NCBI GenBank assembly: GCA_028717385.1 | Contig: JAQUNW010000010.1 | Location: 1-41,274, forward strand | Length of the DNA: 41,274 nucleotides | Reading direction: 5' to 3' | Source: Dehalococcoidales bacterium | GTDB taxonomy: Bacteria; Chloroflexota; Dehalococcoidia; Dehalococcoidales; CSSed11-197 | Part shown: positions 40,599 through 41,274 of the stretch, in pieces | Layout: every line of letters starts with the position of its first letter | Numbering within the stretch: the stretch's first letter is position 1 | Notes under the pieces: model-generated | The model's database searches: none | Seen by the model: only the letters and a program-made list of their open reading frames with translations | What the model was told of the DNA's origin: nothing | Made by a program: the position numbers and the translations under genes

Positions 40599-40937
40599 GC
40601 ACCACAGCTTACATACCCGAACGTGGTGACGTGGTTTGGATTACCCTGGATCCGCCAAGCAGGCCATGAACAAGCTTGCAGGCGGCCAGCTGTGGTGCTC
40701 TCGCCACGTGCCTACAATAGTAAAGTGGGGCTGGCAATCCTTTGCCCGGTTACCAGCCAGGTCAAGGACTACCCCTTTGAGGTCAATATTCCGATGGGGC
40801 TGCCGGTGGTTGGAGCCATACTGTCTGATCAGGTGAAAAGCCTTGAATGGCGTACCCGAAACGCCGAATTGATATACACGTTACCGGTAGAAATTATCGC
40901 CGAGGTTCTCGAGAAACTGAATACACTATTAGTCTAA
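40592..40937 (+). pseudogene. mazF: MazF/PemK-type endoribonuclease toxin, frameshifted
   Basis: The GTG at 40592 starts VVGTTAYIPERGDVVWITLDPPS, the correct MazF N-terminus, but the frame ends at the TGA at 40667-40669. The rest, GHEQACRRPAVVLSPRAYN through QVKSLEWRTRNAEL to the stop at 40937, is in the +1 frame. Omitting one base near 40661 gives an uninterrupted ChpB/MazF-like protein of normal length (about 114 residues). It is either a true pseudogene or a sequencing error. An EQAC in place of the usual EQAG hints at relaxed selection. If real, the antitoxin is left without a working toxin. Confidence 0.85.
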
Positions 40938-41032
40938 AGAATGGTTATTCGGCTAATAGATAATTGGCGGTTGCCGGGTATAAAGCAGGATTCCCATATC
41001 GATGCTAAAATACGATTGCGCCCTACATTTAA

Positions 41033-41062
41033 TTGATAGCTCTCTTGAGCTGGTGTTATAAT
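41033..41062 (+). promoter_or_regulatory. tRNA-Val promoter
   Basis: TTGATA (41033-41038), an 18-bp spacer, and a perfect TATAAT (41057-41062). The predicted start is about 41069, leaving a 48-nt leader before the mature tRNA. The region from 40938 to 41030 shows nothing else I can identify. Confidence 0.65.
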
Positions 41063-41116
41063 TGCATTCGTTAGTGCTAGAGGTGTCCATCTCTTCCGGC
41101 AATTGTATCATCTTAT

Positions 41117-41192
41117 GGGCGGTTAGCTCAGTGGTTAGAGCACCTGCTTCACACGCAGGGGGTCACTGGTTCAAATCCAGTATCGCCCACCA
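41117..41192 (+). tRNA. tRNA-Val (anticodon CAC)
   Basis: A 76-nt cloverleaf. Acceptor stem GGGCGGT/ATCGCCC contains one G-T pair. The D arm is GCTC/GAGC, the anticodon stem CCTGC/GCAGG with loop TTCACAC (CAC, reads GTG valine), and the T stem CTGGT/ATCCAG type with loop TTCAAAT. The 3' CCA is encoded. It follows the mazEF locus by 180 nt and has its own promoter. Confidence 0.96.
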
Positions 41193-41274
41193 CTTTTCAA
41201 AGCTAAAATAACCCTTGTGATTCATTTTTGGATATACAAGTTGCCAGTTACCATGCTTAGGTTGTCTAAAGCAC

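Noticed and set aside
40592-40669. Programmed +1 frameshifting to make MazF
   Set aside because: The site has no slippery codon plus stop of the known kind, and the shift must occur two codons before the TGA. Mutation or sequencing error is simpler.
1-41274. CRISPR arrays, insertion sequences, prophage or integrase genes
   Set aside because: No regularly spaced repeats, transposase, integrase or phage structural proteins were found on either strand.

Overview
The window looks like a single chromosomal segment of an anaerobic bacterium. The best guess is Chloroflexota, class Dehalococcoidia, with moderate confidence. Supporting signs are the radA-ispD-ispF-cysS order, a glutamate synthase split into archaeal-type pieces, a methylglyoxal synthase inside a pst-phoU operon, a TAXI-type TRAP transporter, many TTG/GTG starts, and several promoters whose -10 box sits only 6-8 nt before the start codon. 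There is no rRNA in the window, so the assignment rests on protein resemblance and remembered gene order only. Coding density is high. No gene-free stretch exceeds about 210 bases, and I see no insertion sequence, prophage or CRISPR array.

Layout. 21-4592 (minus): radA, ispD, ispF, cysS, a YbjQ-like membrane protein and tRNA-Ala(GGC). 4757-6282 (plus): a UspA-like protein and two TrkA-type proteins. 6374-9322 (plus): DNA-uptake genes, namely a lipoprotein ComEA and a ComEC split into a membrane channel protein and a separate lipoprotein metallo-beta-lactamase-fold protein. 9344-12279 (minus): a mocA-like nucleotidyltransferase, a molybdopterin-binding protein, a TIGR04076-like protein, dtd and a nitroreductase. 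12370-19342 (plus): phoB-phoR, a four-repeat Pho box, then mgsA-pstS-pstC-pstA-pstB-phoU. 19471-26562 (plus): hisH, a 37-codon ORF, two glutamate-synthase FMN-domain paralogues, a glutaminase/GXGXG fusion, and hisF. This operon is driven by a promoter with a 34-bp perfect palindrome at its start site. 26619-28160 (plus): an atypical OmpR-type regulator and a TrmH-family RNA methyltransferase. 28141-32693 (minus): a radical SAM/SPASM protein, a fused TRAP permease and its TAXI binding protein. 32904-33551 (minus): a MerR-like regulator. 33729-38467 (plus): a strikingly shortened amtB, then glnB, glnA, nadE and pdxT. 38563-40234 (minus): a DUF134 regulator, an MBL hydrolase and an IscU-like scaffold. 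40356-40937 (plus): mazE and a frameshifted mazF. 41117-41192 (plus): tRNA-Val(CAC).

Two themes connect the genes. The first is phosphate: PhoB-PhoR probably act through the Pho box on mgsA and the Pst transporter, so the methylglyoxal bypass (which frees phosphate from DHAP) would be co-induced with phosphate uptake. The second is glutamine nitrogen: glutamine synthetase, PII, an ammonium-transporter remnant and four separate glutamine amidotransferases (HisH, GltB-like, NadE, PdxT) lie within 19 kb, along with an OmpR-type regulator that lacks its phosphorylation site.

The points most worth a second look are the internally deleted AmtB that keeps its reading frame and its PII partner, the catalytically degenerate GltB2 paralogue beside an intact one, the Pho-box control of mgsA, the palindrome over the hisH promoter, the split lipoprotein form of ComEC, and the mazF frameshift.
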